A DNA stretch of 64,000 nt from Hominimerdicola alba (GCF_900112155.1 NZ_FOKQ01000018.1:16712-80711); one strand, 5' to 3'; shown: positions 17,440 to 26,987, counted from the first letter of the stretch. Translations and numbers: made by a program. The notes: generated by a model not told the origin, from the letters alone.

Positions 17440-18250
17440 TGAAAACCTCCTTGAGATACTTTGCCACACCGTTCTCGGTGTTAGCGCCTATTATCTTGTC
17501 AGCCGCTGTTTTCAGCTGAGGTGTCGCGTTGCCGACAGCTATTTTTTCGTCTGCCGCATCGAACATGGGCAGGTCATTAAGGTTGTCACCGAAAGCCGTT
17601 ATCTTTGTACATCCCAGCTTTTCGCGGAGATACCGCACGCCGGCTTCCTTTGAAGCGTTTGCGCTGAAAACTTCCAGATACCACTCTTCGCCGTAGATAT
17701 CGGGGTAGTATGCAAGCTTTATATCGCTTTCGTCTTTCAGCGCATCATACATCGGCTGAAGCTTTTCGCGGCAGTCGATGAAGCAGAAGTAAATCACATC
17801 ATCTGCAAGATTTTCGAGCCTGTCCGTATTGCAGAAATTCTTGCCGTATCTTTGTACTCTTTCCTCATAAAACTCATGCATGGTATTGTTGATAAGATTG
17901 TCATAAGCAGTGGTCATGACATTATCCTGCATACGGTACATGAAGGGCGCCAGATTCAGTTCAAGGCGGAGTTTCAGCACCTTTGCCACAGCGGCATCGC
18001 TAAGCTTGTTTACTACATCGAACGCTTTTTTTACAGGGTCGGATATCAGTACGCCATTCATAAGTATCAGCGGTATCCTGAGGTCCAGGTCTTTGAGTAT
18101 TATGCCCACAGAAGCGGGACTGCGGGCTGTTGCTACAGTAAACGACATACCCCGGGAGATAAGTTCGTTGAGGTCGGCTGCTGTCTCGGCAGGCAGCTCG
18201 GCATTTTTATCGAGCAGAGTACCGTCGAGGTCGGAAATGAACAGATGCAT
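17432..18250 (-). CDS. Cof-type HAD-superfamily phosphatase
   Basis: 272 residues. HAD motif I is ISDLDGTLLDK at the N-terminus, motif II is the TVATARSP region, and the C-terminal motif is ITAFGDNLNDLPMF. The C2B cap lies between. Cof-type enzymes hydrolyse phosphate from small metabolites such as sugar phosphates or flavin precursors; substrate not predictable. First gene of a tight leftward unit with the WalJ-like protein and rlmH. Confidence 0.9.
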   Translation of the reverse strand: MHLFISDLDGTLLDKNAELPAETAADLNELISRGMSFTVATARSPASVGIILKDLDLRIPLILMNGVLISDPVKKAFDVVNKLSDAAVAKVLKLRLELNLAPFMYRMQDNVMTTAYDNLINNTMHEFYEERVQRYGKNFCNTDRLENLADDVIYFCFIDCREKLQPMYDALKDESDIKLAYYPDIYGEEWYLEVFSANASKEAGVRYLREKLGCTKITAFGDNLNDLPMFDAADEKIAVGNATPQLKTAADKIIGANTENGVAKYLKEVFNG

Positions 18251-18370
18251 GGTTTTCTCCTTTCTGTTGTTGGATATATTTGGTCTTTCACTCTATAAAT
18301 CAAATAGGCTACCCGTTACACACTCACCACCCAAATTTTTCCTGAAAAACAAAAAATCTCCAAAAACCTC

Positions 18371-18399
18371 TTGCAATTTCTGATAATTTATGTTATACT
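18371..18399 (+). promoter_or_regulatory. sigma-A promoter of rubredoxin
   Basis: TTGCAA, 17-bp spacer, TATACT; about 30 nt upstream of the ATG. Confidence 0.8.
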
Positions 18400-18428
18400 T
18401 ATAAAAATTTTATTAAGGAGGTATTTCT

Positions 18429-18587
18429 ATGAAATACGTATGTAACATTTGTGGCTATATCTATGACCCTGCTGAGGGCGCACCCGATAACGGAGTACCC
18501 GCAGGCACCGAGTGGGAGAATGTTCCCGATGATTTCGTATGTCCTCTGTGCGGCGTAGGCAAGGACAATTTCAGCCCCGAGGGATAA
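18429..18587 (+). CDS. rubredoxin
   Basis: 52 residues with the complete rubredoxin pattern. Cysteines 5, 8, 38 and 41 (CNICGY and CPLCGVGK) bind one iron, and [18 protein letters not shown] is the usual central loop. It shuttles single electrons in anaerobes, often to rubrerythrin, superoxide reductase or oxygen-reducing flavoproteins. The gene is monocistronic, with its own promoter and terminator. AAGGAGG precedes the ATG. Confidence 0.97.
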   Translation: MKYVCNICGYIYDPAEGAPDNGVPAGTEWENVPDDFVCPLCGVGKDNFSPEG

Positions 18588-18626
18588 TTTTACGGGGATA
18601 TTTGTCACAAACCGATAACATCAATA

Positions 18627-18662
18627 AAGCCCCTCTGCCGCAAGGCGGAGGGACTTGTTTTT
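18627..18662 (+). terminator. terminator of rubredoxin
   Basis: CCCTCTGCC-GCAA-GGCGGAGGG with outer AAG/CTT pairing, then TTTTT. It abuts the 3' end of the convergent murA gene. Confidence 0.85.
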
Positions 18663-18663
18663 A

Positions 18664-19953
18664 TCAGCTGCTCATTTCAACATGCTCATTGTCAGGCACG
18701 ATAACGCGGGTGATATCAGCACCAAGTTCGCGAAGCTTTTCATCGATGTGCTCGTAACCGCGCTCGATGTAATGTATATTGTCGATCTCTGTCAGACCGT
18801 CAGCCGCAAGACCAGCGATGACCAGTGCGGCACCGGCTCTTAGGTCGGTAGCCTGTACAGGAGCACCCTTCAATGTGGGAACACCCTGTATTATCGCCAC
18901 TTTTCCGCCCTCAACGGATACATCTGCACCCATTTTGCGCAGTTCGGCAACATACCTGAATCTGTTATTGAAGATCTCCTCAGTCACCTTGCTGGTACCC
19001 TGTGCCATAGTCAGCAGAGTTGAGAACTGAGGCTGCATATCGGTAGGGAAGCCGGGGTGAGGCTGAGTTTTAACAGTTGTATTCATAAGAGGAGAGTCTA
19101 CCCAGACATGAACGCTCTCGTCGTTCTCCTCGACGTTTACGCCGCACTTACGCAGCTTCGCGGTGATGGATTCAAGATGCTTGGGTATAACATTTGCAAT
19201 AACCACATCGCCCTTTGTTGCAGCGGCAGCCACCATGTAAGTGCCTGCTTCGATCTGATCGGGGATAGTAGCGTAAGTTGTGCCGTGAAGATATTCAACG
19301 CCTCTGATCTTGATGACATCGGTGCCTGCACCTCTGATATCAGCGCCCATAGAATTAAGGAAATTAGCAACATCAACGATGTGAGGCTCCTTAGCTGCAT
19401 TCTCGATGATAGTCTGACCCTTAGCCTTGACAGCCGCAAAGATAGCGTTCATCGTAGCGCCAACGGTAACAAAATCAAAGTAGATCTGGTTGCCCACAAG
19501 CTTGTCAGCCTTCACGTAGTTAGCACCTCTGACCACCTCATCGGTAGCGCCGAGAGCCTTGAAAGCCTTCAGATGCTGATCGATGGGTCTGTCACCCAGG
19601 TAGCATCCGCCGGGCATGGGAACGAAAGCCTCATGGAATCTTCCCAGCAAAGTTCCCAGAAAATAACTGGACGCTCTCATCGTCTCCGCCAGCTTGTAGG
19701 GGACTTTAGTTGTGGTGATGGTGCTGGTGTCGATATAAATGACACCCTCTCTTTCCATCCTTACAACAGCGCCCATGCTTTTGAGGATATCAAGACATTT
19801 AGTGATATCGCTTATAGCGGGAACGTTTTCAAGCGTACAGGGTTCATCGCATAAAATAGTAGCGGCAACCAGCGCAACTGCGGCATTTTTAGCACCGCTG
19901 ATGTTAACTGTGCCTTTAAGGGGATTGCCTCCCCTGATAAAGAACTTCTCCAA
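18664..19953 (-). CDS. murA: UDP-N-acetylglucosamine 1-carboxyvinyltransferase
   Basis: 429 residues from a TTG start with GGAGTG seven bases upstream. The substrate-binding NISGAKNAAVAL is at residues 17-28, and the catalytic cysteine is C117 in PMPGGCYLGDRPID. DLRAGAALVIAGLAADG lies near the C-terminus. MurA transfers enolpyruvate from PEP to UDP-GlcNAc, the first committed step of peptidoglycan synthesis, and is the fosfomycin target. Having Cys rather than Asp at 117 implies sensitivity. The gene has its own promoter and a leader of about 240 nt. Confidence 0.96.
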   Translation of the reverse strand: MEKFFIRGGNPLKGTVNISGAKNAAVALVAATILCDEPCTLENVPAISDITKCLDILKSMGAVVRMEREGVIYIDTSTITTTKVPYKLAETMRASSYFLGTLLGRFHEAFVPMPGGCYLGDRPIDQHLKAFKALGATDEVVRGANYVKADKLVGNQIYFDFVTVGATMNAIFAAVKAKGQTIIENAAKEPHIVDVANFLNSMGADIRGAGTDVIKIRGVEYLHGTTYATIPDQIEAGTYMVAAAATKGDVVIANVIPKHLESITAKLRKCGVNVEENDESVHVWVDSPLMNTTVKTQPHPGFPTDMQPQFSTLLTMAQGTSKVTEEIFNNRFRYVAELRKMGADVSVEGGKVAIIQGVPTLKGAPVQATDLRAGAALVIAGLAADGLTEIDNIHYIERGYEHIDEKLRELGADITRVIVPDNEHVEMSS

Positions 19954-20203
19954 AACAATACACTCCTTGAGAGCCGGTAGATTGTATATCTCTTGCCGCC
20001 CGCCGACTCCTGCAATTTTTTTAATAGCGCAATAACGCGAATGCCGACATATTGCCGACTAAAAAAATCAATACCAGGTCTTTCCCGACAGCACAATACG
20101 GAGCGGCGTGCGTTCATATAGGGGTAAACGCCCGTGCTCTACTTTGAGAGGTGATGCCGTTCAGACAAAGCTTAAAATTATCTTAAGCTTTTTAGACCCT
20201 ATT

Positions 20204-20232
20204 ATTGTACCACACTATTCTCAAAAAATCAA
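20204..20232 (-). promoter_or_regulatory. sigma-A promoter of murA
   Basis: Reading leftward: TTGATT at 20232-20227, 17-bp spacer, TACAAT at 20209-20204. A hairpin (AAAGCTTAA/TTAAGCTTT, 20167-20192) sits at the very 5' end of the transcript. Confidence 0.7.
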
Positions 20233-21041
20233 TAGGTGGTGAACCCTTTTTTTGAAAATTCGAGAAAATTTTTGTAAATTACACAAAATATCCCTATAAA
20301 TATGAATTTTTCAGCTATCTATCAATATATAAAAACAATTATTTTGGCTGAAAACGAGTACGATACATTGGACTTTATATCAAAATAACCGCTTTTTATG
20401 TGATTTTCAGTACAAATTAATTCCCTAAATAGCAGTACATAAAACTGTACAGCAAATTGACAACGGTATATTTTACGATCTCGCTGCCTGCGATATAGGC
20501 ATGATTTTACACGTTTTCCACTCATAAAATAAAATTATAATTTGTAAAAATAATTACAAAATGAAAATCCCGAATATTAACAAGATAAAGTTTTTTCGGG
20601 TAAACATCCAAATAACAATTTTTGATATGTGACCGGTTTCAAACAAATGTTTACATGATGTTCCCGATGTGCCGATAAATTGTATCTTTTGTACAATGTC
20701 TCATACCATATCATGTGCAAACAACTGTTTTTAAATTTAACCCGGACATATTTCTGCAAGAGTTGTACAAAAACGTACAACTTTTGCACCAAAAACACTG
20801 ATAGTGAAAAGCCATTTCCAAAAAAGGACCCACGAGATGCGCTCACCAAAAATGAGTATCAAAAGATTTGCCTTTATACGCACGATGGCAGGCAGCCGCT
20901 GACTATGACCACGGTATATGAAGCGACGTGTTATACTGTATAACGGCAGAAACCTGATGATCCTCGCGGAGGTATGCACCCAAAACATCAGAATAACCAA
21001 TAAATCAAGCCCTTTTCGCCCATTATTAAGCGCCCTCGCAC
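20233..21041. other. AT-rich gap without a supported gene
   Basis: About 800 bp. The open frames here on both strands lack ribosome binding sites, family sequence and normal codon use. One hairpin is clear: AGTTGTAC-AAAAAC-GTACAACT at 20760-20781, followed by TTTTG. A short palindrome GTTATACTGTATAAC lies near 20929-20943. The gap separates the divergent murA and ruvC units and could hold a non-coding RNA, but no known family is recognisable. Confidence 0.4.
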
Positions 21042-21070
21042 TTGCAATTATTATAAAAGTATGCTATAAT
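21042..21070 (+). promoter_or_regulatory. sigma-A promoter of the ruvC operon
   Basis: TTGCAA, 17-bp spacer, TATAAT. Confidence 0.8.
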
Positions 21071-21120
21071 TAATTGTTAATATGAAGAATTGTACCCTTT
21101 TACGGCGAGGAGGAAGCATT

Positions 21121-21630
21121 TTGAGGATAATGGGCATCGACCCCGGCTATGGTATAGTCGGCTATGGCGTGGTTGAATTCAGCCACGGGCACTTCACCCC
21201 CATAAAGGCAGGAACCATCAAGACCCCCTTAGATATGGAGTTCCTCAAACGCCTGAGAGTCATCTACCTTGATATGCAGGGGCTTATCGAGCATTACCGC
21301 CCCGATGAAGTCGCGGTGGAAAAGCTGTTCTTCAACACTAACATAACCACGGGTATCGATGTTGCACAGGCAAGGGGAGTGACCCTGCTGCCTGCTGTTA
21401 TGCAGAATCTTCCCGTGTACGAGTATACACCTCTTCAGGTGAAAAGCTCCATAGTCGGGTACGGCTATGCCGAGAAAAAACAGGTGCAGGAGATGGTTCG
21501 CTCAATGCTCCATCTTGCGCAGATAATCAAGCCCGACGATGCCGCTGATGCTATGGCGATAGCCATAACCCACGGTCTTTCGCTGAATACCAGAAAGATC
21601 ATGGAAAAATACGATAAAGCGGCAAAGTGA
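21121..21630 (+). CDS. ruvC: Holliday junction resolvase RuvC
   Basis: 169 residues from the TTG at 21121, which follows GAGGAGG by seven bases; an ATG at 21082 in the same frame has no such site and adds non-family residues. Catalytic acids are visible: D7 in MGIDPGYGIVGYG, the Glu in VAVEKLFFNTNI, and the C-terminal DDAADAMAIAI pair. RuvC cuts four-way junctions during recombination repair. First gene of the ruvC-(zinc ribbon)-ruvA-(membrane protein)-ruvB unit. Confidence 0.95.
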   Translation: MRIMGIDPGYGIVGYGVVEFSHGHFTPIKAGTIKTPLDMEFLKRLRVIYLDMQGLIEHYRPDEVAVEKLFFNTNITTGIDVAQARGVTLLPAVMQNLPVYEYTPLQVKSSIVGYGYAEKKQVQEMVRSMLHLAQIIKPDDAADAMAIAITHGLSLNTRKIMEKYDKAAK

Positions 21631-21639
21631 GGTGCTGTC

Positions 21640-21798
21640 ATGAAAGACCAACGCGGCATATGCGATGAGTGCGGAAGCGAATTCCTGATCTCGGCATCGA
21701 AGATGAAAGCACTCTGCCCTGAGTGTTCACATATCCTGTACGGCTATGAGAACTTCGCACACGTTTTCAAAAACGGCAGATGCGAAAAATGCCTGTGA
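21640..21798 (+). CDS. small triple-CxxC zinc-ribbon protein
   Basis: 52 residues beginning MKDQRGICDECGSEFL. Three CxxC pairs are present (8/11, 26/29, 48/51); the first two form a classical zinc ribbon, and the third comes from RCEKCL at the end. GAGGTG lies five bases before the ATG. It starts 9 bases after ruvC and ends 47 bases before ruvA, so it is part of the ruv transcript. No function is known to me; a role with nucleic acids or as an adaptor is only a guess. Confidence 0.75.
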   Translation: MKDQRGICDECGSEFLISASKMKALCPECSHILYGYENFAHVFKNGRCEKCL

Positions 21799-21845
21799 GA
21801 CGGCAGCAGATCACAATTTACCAGAAATATCCAAGGAGAAGAAAA

Positions 21846-22445
21846 ATGATATATTCCGTAAGAGGAAAACTTATACATACCGAAAGCGAACTTGCTGTGG
21901 TGGAATGCGGCGGAGTGGGCTATGCCTGCAAGACTACGTTCTATACACTGCAAAAGATCGCGGGTGAGAGCGAAGTTACGCTGTACACCTATCTTGCGGT
22001 CAGGGAAAATGACGTTGACCTGTTCGGCTTTTCGACACAGGAGGAACTGCGCTGTTTCAAAATGCTGATAACCGTTTCGGGAGTAGGACCCAAGGCGGCG
22101 CTTTCCATACTTTCATCGAATACACCTTCGCAGTTTGCGCTGACAGTTGCCACGGGGGACTTCAAGTCCCTTACAAAAAGCAAGGGCATTGGCGCTAAAA
22201 CTGCCCAGAGGATAGTTCTTGAACTGAAAGACAAGATAGCCAAGGAGAACACCATATCCGTCCGCGGCGGCGAGACCATCGCATCGGCGATACCTCAGGG
22301 CGGCGCTATTGACGAAGCTGTTACCGCGCTGGTGGTTCTGGGTTACTCCGAGGGTGAAGCGGTGCAGGCACTTTCGGGGGCTGAACCTACTGCCTCGGTT
22401 GAAGATCTGATAAAGACCGCACTTGTAAGACTGGCGAGGTTCTGA
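21846..22445 (+). CDS. ruvA: Holliday junction branch-migration protein RuvA
   Basis: 199 residues from the ATG after AAGGAGAAGAAAA. Domain I starts MIYSVRGKLIHTESELAVVE and contains YLAVRENDVDLFGF. Domain II has two helix-hairpin-helix motifs (ITVSGVGPKAALSIL and KSKGIGAKTAQRIVLELKD). The C-terminal domain III binds RuvB. RuvA tetramers hold the junction while RuvB pumps DNA. A longer frame opens at 21780 but overlaps the zinc-ribbon gene. Confidence 0.96.
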   Translation: MIYSVRGKLIHTESELAVVECGGVGYACKTTFYTLQKIAGESEVTLYTYLAVRENDVDLFGFSTQEELRCFKMLITVSGVGPKAALSILSSNTPSQFALTVATGDFKSLTKSKGIGAKTAQRIVLELKDKIAKENTISVRGGETIASAIPQGGAIDEAVTALVVLGYSEGEAVQALSGAEPTASVEDLIKTALVRLARF

Positions 22446-22482
22446 TCAATTCATAAAGAACAGGCTTTTGGAGAGTGATAGC

Positions 22483-22989
22483 ATGGACGAAAATTTTGAG
22501 AAATATCAAAAGGAAGTCATAAAGGACTTTCTCAGAAGACATTGGACGCTTATACGTATAATTATGCTGGTGCTGTTATTGTTCTTTAAATTTTCCCCGA
22601 AACTGGAAACGATGATGAAGCCCAAAGATATCCCTGTTGCGGTGACAATTGAATTAAGCGGAAAAGAAGACGGCGAATATCACGGGTATTCGTTCTATCT
22701 TGAAGACGAACAGCCCATGATGGGGCTTGTCAAAGACGGGAACACTTACAGAACTATCCCGATCGAACGGGAAGAGTATGATTCCATGATCAGTGCAGGA
22801 TACCGTAAATATTCGGATCGCGACATGACTGTCGATGGAGCCGTTACGACATATTATAAGATCACGCTGACCGATGCTTCGGGCAAAGAAAAGTCAGTCA
22901 ACGGAAAGGCTGCGCCGGCGTTCCTGAGCTCGATTTACTACAATATCGGCGTTCTGACAGATAAGTATATCAAGCAGCCTAAAGTTTAA
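22483..22989 (+). CDS. single-span membrane protein in the ruv operon
   Basis: 168 residues from the ATG seven bases after GGAGAG. The short cytoplasmic N-terminus is followed by one membrane segment (about 25-41, RIIMLVLLLFF) and a soluble outer domain with no recognisable family. It lies between ruvA and ruvB with gaps of 37 and 15 bases, an unusual insert in this conserved operon. Function unknown. Confidence 0.65.
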   Translation: MDENFEKYQKEVIKDFLRRHWTLIRIIMLVLLLFFKFSPKLETMMKPKDIPVAVTIELSGKEDGEYHGYSFYLEDEQPMMGLVKDGNTYRTIPIEREEYDSMISAGYRKYSDRDMTVDGAVTTYYKITLTDASGKEKSVNGKAAPAFLSSIYYNIGVLTDKYIKQPKV

Positions 22990-23004
22990 AAGGGAAGTGA
23001 ACTG

Positions 23005-24042
23005 ATGATAGAAGAATCCGAGTTCGATTATGAGCGCTTTGTTTCCCCTAAGGAGACCGAGCAGGAAACTACGGACGATTTTGAGATAAGCCTTCGACCT
23101 CTCACACTTGCCGAGTATATCGGTCAGGAGAAGGTCAAGGAGAACATGAAAATATATATCGATGCGGCAAAGCGCCGCGGTGACAGCCTCGACCATGTGC
23201 TTTTATACGGCCCTCCCGGTCTTGGCAAGACCACCCTTGCGAATATCATAGCCCATGAGATGGGTGTGAATATTCGCACGACATCGGGTCCTGCCATTGA
23301 AAAGCCCGGCGACCTTGCGGCACTGCTGACAAACCTTGAAAAAGGTGATGTGCTGTTCATCGATGAGATACACCGTCTTTCCAGGCAGGTGGAAGAGATA
23401 CTCTACCCCGCCATGGAGGACTACGCCCTTGATATAATCATGGGCAAGGGACCTGCGGCAAGGTCTATCAGGATCGAGCTGAACAAGTTCACGCTGATAG
23501 GCGCCACCACCCGTTCGGGACAGCTTTCGGCGCCGCTGAGAGACCGTTTCGGTATGCTGATGCACATGGAGATGTACTCGGTGGAAGAGCTTGCGGACAT
23601 TGTAAAAAGGTCGGCGACCATACTTGGTGTAGCCTGCGATGATGACGGCGCCACCGAGATAGCCGCCCGCGCAAGGTGTACTCCCCGAATAGCCAACCGC
23701 TATCTGAAACGTGTCCGCGATTTTGCCGAAGTCATCGGCAACGGGCGCATAACTCAGGATATCGCGAAGATAGCCCTCAACCGCATGGAAGTTGATAAGC
23801 TGGGGCTTGACAGCCTTGACCGTCGTTTGCTTGAAATGATAATCAAGGGCTACAACGGAGGCCCTGTGGGACTTTCAACTCTTGCGGCGGCGATAGGTGA
23901 GGAAGCGGTCACTCTTGAAGATGTCTGCGAGCCGTATCTGATGCAGCTGGGATTTTTAGCAAAGACACCCCGCGGACGCTGTGCGACTCAGCTGGCTTAT
24001 GACCATCTGGGGATACTGAAAAACGGGCAGACGCATTTGTAA
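23005..24042 (+). CDS. ruvB: Holliday junction branch-migration ATPase RuvB
   Basis: 345 residues. Walker A is GPPGLGKT at residues 69-76, Walker B is [11 protein letters not shown], sensor 1 is [12 protein letters not shown] followed by the arginine-finger stretch LRDRFG, and the C-terminal winged helix has [15 protein letters not shown] and FLAKTPRGR. Hexamers drive branch migration with RuvA. The TAA stop is the first bases of a dispersed repeat (24041-24101). Confidence 0.97.
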   Translation: MIEESEFDYERFVSPKETEQETTDDFEISLRPLTLAEYIGQEKVKENMKIYIDAAKRRGDSLDHVLLYGPPGLGKTTLANIIAHEMGVNIRTTSGPAIEKPGDLAALLTNLEKGDVLFIDEIHRLSRQVEEILYPAMEDYALDIIMGKGPAARSIRIELNKFTLIGATTRSGQLSAPLRDRFGMLMHMEMYSVEELADIVKRSATILGVACDDDGATEIAARARCTPRIANRYLKRVRDFAEVIGNGRITQDIAKIALNRMEVDKLGLDSLDRRLLEMIIKGYNGGPVGLSTLAAAIGEEAVTLEDVCEPYLMQLGFLAKTPRGRCATQLAYDHLGILKNGQTHL

Positions 24043-24101
24043 TTCATAGCAATAAAAGCGCAGCGTTATTGCGTTCATAAATTCAGAATTCATAATTATT
24101 G
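24041..24101 (+). repeat. dispersed gene-end repeat, copy B
   Basis: Nearly identical to copy A at 16109-16170 in opposite orientation: AATTCATAGC, GCAATAA...TTATTGC around GCGCAGCG, then AATTCATAATTATTG. It begins inside the ruvB stop codon. Confidence 0.75.
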
Positions 24102-24242
24102 GTGCGGGCACGAGTTTGCTGCTTTTACAAATAATTTTTGGAGTGAAGAGATTATGCGGAATAGCGTATGTTCAGCCGGCAGCTGTTCTTCATGGCAGCA
24201 AATGGTGATTTCTTTAAGAGATAATTCTGAAAGGTGAAGCAT

Positions 24243-24587
24243 ATGACTTCTTCAAAACTTAAAAAAGCCAGAGCACTTGTGGGCATACCCATCGTGGTGC
24301 TGGTTATCGGGATAGCCTGCTTCGCACTTTCCATGGTGCTTGAAAAGCCCACGGACAGAGGCACTGTCTACTCGGTGGTATCTGCTGTATGGCTGTTTGG
24401 ATTGTTTCTGGCACCTATACCGTGCTTTGTGATGTCCCTGGTGGGTACGGTCATGGCGGCGAATGCTAAGAAAAGCGGAGAGCAGGGTGCAAACGGAACT
24501 GTGATACTCGGCGTTATGGAGTTACTTGTTGCCGTAGGTCTCGCGGTACTGGCAGTGCTTATGTTAATAGGCGGACAGGGAGTTTAA
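24243..24587 (+). CDS. small three-segment membrane protein
   Basis: 114 residues from the ATG six bases after AAAGGTG. Three hydrophobic segments are visible: GIPIVVLVIGIACFALSMV, the VVSAVWLFGLFLAPIPCFVM region and VILGVMELLVAVGLAVLAVL. No family recognised. It is followed 11 bases later by another small membrane protein of similar build, so the two may work together. They lie just upstream of glmM. Confidence 0.55.
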   Translation: MTSSKLKKARALVGIPIVVLVIGIACFALSMVLEKPTDRGTVYSVVSAVWLFGLFLAPIPCFVMSLVGTVMAANAKKSGEQGANGTVILGVMELLVAVGLAVLAVLMLIGGQGV

Positions 24588-24598
24588 AGAGGTAATAT

Positions 24599-24961
24599 AT
24601 GAGAGGTAAGCTGTACTATGCAGCAAAGAAAGTCACGGGGGCGGCATGGGCTGTGTTGCTTTTTCCGCTGTTGTGGCGTATAATATCGAAGTTCATGGTA
24701 GCTAACAGTGTCAACGGCGTTGCTGTTGAAAACTACGGTCGGATACTTCTGATCGGCAAAGCTGTGGCGCTGATCGCGGCGGGAGTAAGCTTCATACTGG
24801 CGGTCATCGGCGGAGTGCTTTCGGGAATTTCGCTGAAAAGGAAAGACATCGGCGCGGGAAAGCTTTTGGCGGCTGATATCGTACTTGCTGTGATAACAGG
24901 TACGGTAATCGGCGTGGTTATATGGTATGTACAGTTTTTCAGATACCTTGGCGGATGGTAA
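24599..24961 (+). CDS. small membrane protein
   Basis: 120 residues with about three hydrophobic segments (TGAAWAVLLFPLLWRIIS, the GKAVALIAAGVSFILAVIGG stretch and AADIVLAVITGTVIGVVI). GAGGTAATAT precedes the ATG. Its spacing, size and layout match the preceding gene, suggesting a pair. Function unknown. Confidence 0.55.
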   Translation: MRGKLYYAAKKVTGAAWAVLLFPLLWRIISKFMVANSVNGVAVENYGRILLIGKAVALIAAGVSFILAVIGGVLSGISLKRKDIGAGKLLAADIVLAVITGTVIGVVIWYVQFFRYLGGW

Positions 24962-25049
24962 AACGGTATAATAAAAATGGCAAATAGCGGGATAAATTCC
25001 CGATGATATATTTGGAAGAATAAATTATTTATAAGGAGAAAAGTGAAAA

Positions 25050-26399
25050 ATGGGCAGATTATTTGGTACAGACGGAGCCAGAGGTGTAGCTATTACAGAG
25101 CTTACAGTTGAGAGGGCTACACAGATAGGTAAAGCGGCGGCTCTGGTGCTGGCAAAGGACTGCGGTCACAGACCTAAGATAATAATAGGCAAGGACACCC
25201 GTATATCGGGCGATGTACTGGAGGCGGCTCTCTGCGCGGGCATATGCTCGGTGGGTGCGGATGCTGTTCTGCTGGGAGTCGTTCCGACACCTGCGGTGGC
25301 TATGCTGGTAAAAAAATACAATGCTGATGCGGGCGTGATGATATCCGCTTCACACAACTCTGTGGAATTCAACGGCATAAAGCTGTTCTCGGGTGAGGGC
25401 TTCAAGCTTCCCGACGATGTTGAGAACGAGATAGAAGCACTTATACTTGATACTCCCGATGAGATGGACAAGAATCTCAGCGAGGGCGTAAATGTGGGCA
25501 GAATGAAAGTCTGCGACGATGCTGTAAACGATTATATCGCCCACGTAAAGAGCACTGTTGACGTTGACTTCAAGGGCATAAAGGTATGTCTTGACTGTGC
25601 CAACGGTTCTTCAAGCGTTTGCGCACAGAAGATATTCGAGGAACTTGGTGCGGAAGTAGTTATGACCAACGACAAGCCCGACGGCACTAACATCAACGAA
25701 AAGTGCGGTTCTACACATATGGAAGGTCTGAAAAAGGCTGTTGTGGAGAATAAGTGCGATGTTGGTCTGGCATTTGACGGCGATGCTGACAGATGTCTTG
25801 CAGTTGACGAAAACGGCGAGCTTATCGATGGTGACAAGCTGCTGGCTATATTCTCGAAGTTCATGAAGGCTGAGGGCACACTGAAGCATGACTGCTGTGT
25901 TGTTACTGTAATGTCGAATCTGGGATTCTTCAAATTTGCTGAAAAAGAGGGCGTTGTTACTGCGACTACCAAGGTGGGTGACAGATACGTGCTTGAAGAG
26001 ATGCAGAAGAACGGCTACAACATCGGTGGTGAGCAGTCGGGACACATCATACTCCTCGACCATGCAAACACAGGCGACGGCGAGATGACAGGTGCTATGT
26101 TCTTACAGATAATGGCTAAGACAGGCAAAAAGGCAAGTGAGCTAGCTTCTGTTATGGAGTGCTATCCTCAGGTGCTGGTGAATGTAAAGATAACTGCCGA
26201 TAAAAAGGGTATGTGGGAAACTGTTCCCGAGATAACCGATGCTATAAAGATGTATGAGGAAAAACTTGGCGGCGACGGCAGGATACTTGTAAGAGAATCA
26301 GGCACAGAGCCCCTTGTAAGAGTTATGATAGAGGGCAAGGACGAGGCTGTTATAACCGAATATGCCAACAGCATAGCAAAGCTTGTAGAAAAGATGTAA
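25050..26399 (+). CDS. glmM: phosphoglucosamine mutase
   Basis: 449 residues. The start MGRLFGTDGARGVA is typical. The phosphoserine is S101 in MISASHNSVEFNG, the metal-binding loop is FDGDADRCL, the sugar-binding loop is GGEQSGHII, and the phosphate-binding loop is RESGTEPLVRVMIEG. GlmM converts glucosamine-6-phosphate to glucosamine-1-phosphate on the route to UDP-GlcNAc, feeding MurA encoded in the same window. AAGGAG lies upstream of the ATG. Confidence 0.96.
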   Translation: MGRLFGTDGARGVAITELTVERATQIGKAAALVLAKDCGHRPKIIIGKDTRISGDVLEAALCAGICSVGADAVLLGVVPTPAVAMLVKKYNADAGVMISASHNSVEFNGIKLFSGEGFKLPDDVENEIEALILDTPDEMDKNLSEGVNVGRMKVCDDAVNDYIAHVKSTVDVDFKGIKVCLDCANGSSSVCAQKIFEELGAEVVMTNDKPDGTNINEKCGSTHMEGLKKAVVENKCDVGLAFDGDADRCLAVDENGELIDGDKLLAIFSKFMKAEGTLKHDCCVVTVMSNLGFFKFAEKEGVVTATTKVGDRYVLEEMQKNGYNIGGEQSGHIILLDHANTGDGEMTGAMFLQIMAKTGKKASELASVMECYPQVLVNVKITADKKGMWETVPEITDAIKMYEEKLGGDGRILVRESGTEPLVRVMIEGKDEAVITEYANSIAKLVEKM

Positions 26400-26426
26400 T
26401 ACAGGGACAAAAGAAAGGGACACGTA

Positions 26427-26987
26427 ATGGAAAGAGAGATAGTACTGCTCCCGAAAGAGAAATGGAAGGACTACGTACTTCCCATAGGTACAGTAAGTGA
26501 TACCTATTATGATATGGAGATAGTACCTCTGGACAGCGAGGGCTGTACGGTAAAGCTGGTGAAAAAGCCTGCTGTGCCGAGGATAGTACATACTCCCGAT
26601 GAATGGGGTTATCCCGATAAGCTTTATCAGGAATACAGGGAAAACGCCGAAGCATACGGAGTTTTATCCGAGGACGGCAATAGTTTACTGGCGTGCATAG
26701 AGATATGCACCGAGGAATGGTCAAACAGGCTGATAGTTTCGGAGCTGTGGATAACTGCGGAGCTCCGCGGGCAGGGGTTAGGAAAGCGGCTCATGGATAC
26801 AGCTAAGAAAAGGGCAAAGGAACAGGGTAGGAGAGCCATAATACTTGAAACGCAGTCCTGCAATACCAATGCGATAGGCTTTTATCTGCATCAGGGATTT
26901 GAGCTGGTGGGCTTTGACACCTGCTGTTATACCAATGATGATATAAACAGGCGCGAAGTCAGGATAAACCTGGGGTACATAATGTGA
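26427..26987 (+). CDS. GNAT-family N-acetyltransferase
   Basis: 186 residues. The acetyl-CoA binding motif is ELWITAELRGQGLGKRLMDT (R/Q-x-x-G-x-G/A form), followed by AIILETQSCNTNAIGFYLHQ GF, the usual motif B. The N-terminal third is an extra region not typical of the core fold. Substrate unknown. It begins 27 bases after glmM and may be co-transcribed with it. Confidence 0.85.
   Translation: MEREIVLLPKEKWKDYVLPIGTVSDTYYDMEIVPLDSEGCTVKLVKKPAVPRIVHTPDEWGYPDKLYQEYRENAEAYGVLSEDGNSLLACIEICTEEWSNRLIVSELWITAELRGQGLGKRLMDTAKKRAKEQGRRAIILETQSCNTNAIGFYLHQGFELVGFDTCCYTNDDINRREVRINLGYIM

Noticed and set aside
19057..19854. 265-residue open frame on the + strand
   Set aside because: Antisense to murA, no ribosome binding site and no family sequence.
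20577..20849. 90-residue open frame in the AT-rich gap
   Set aside because: No ribosome binding site, codon use unlike neighbours, and it reads across the hairpin at 20760-20781.
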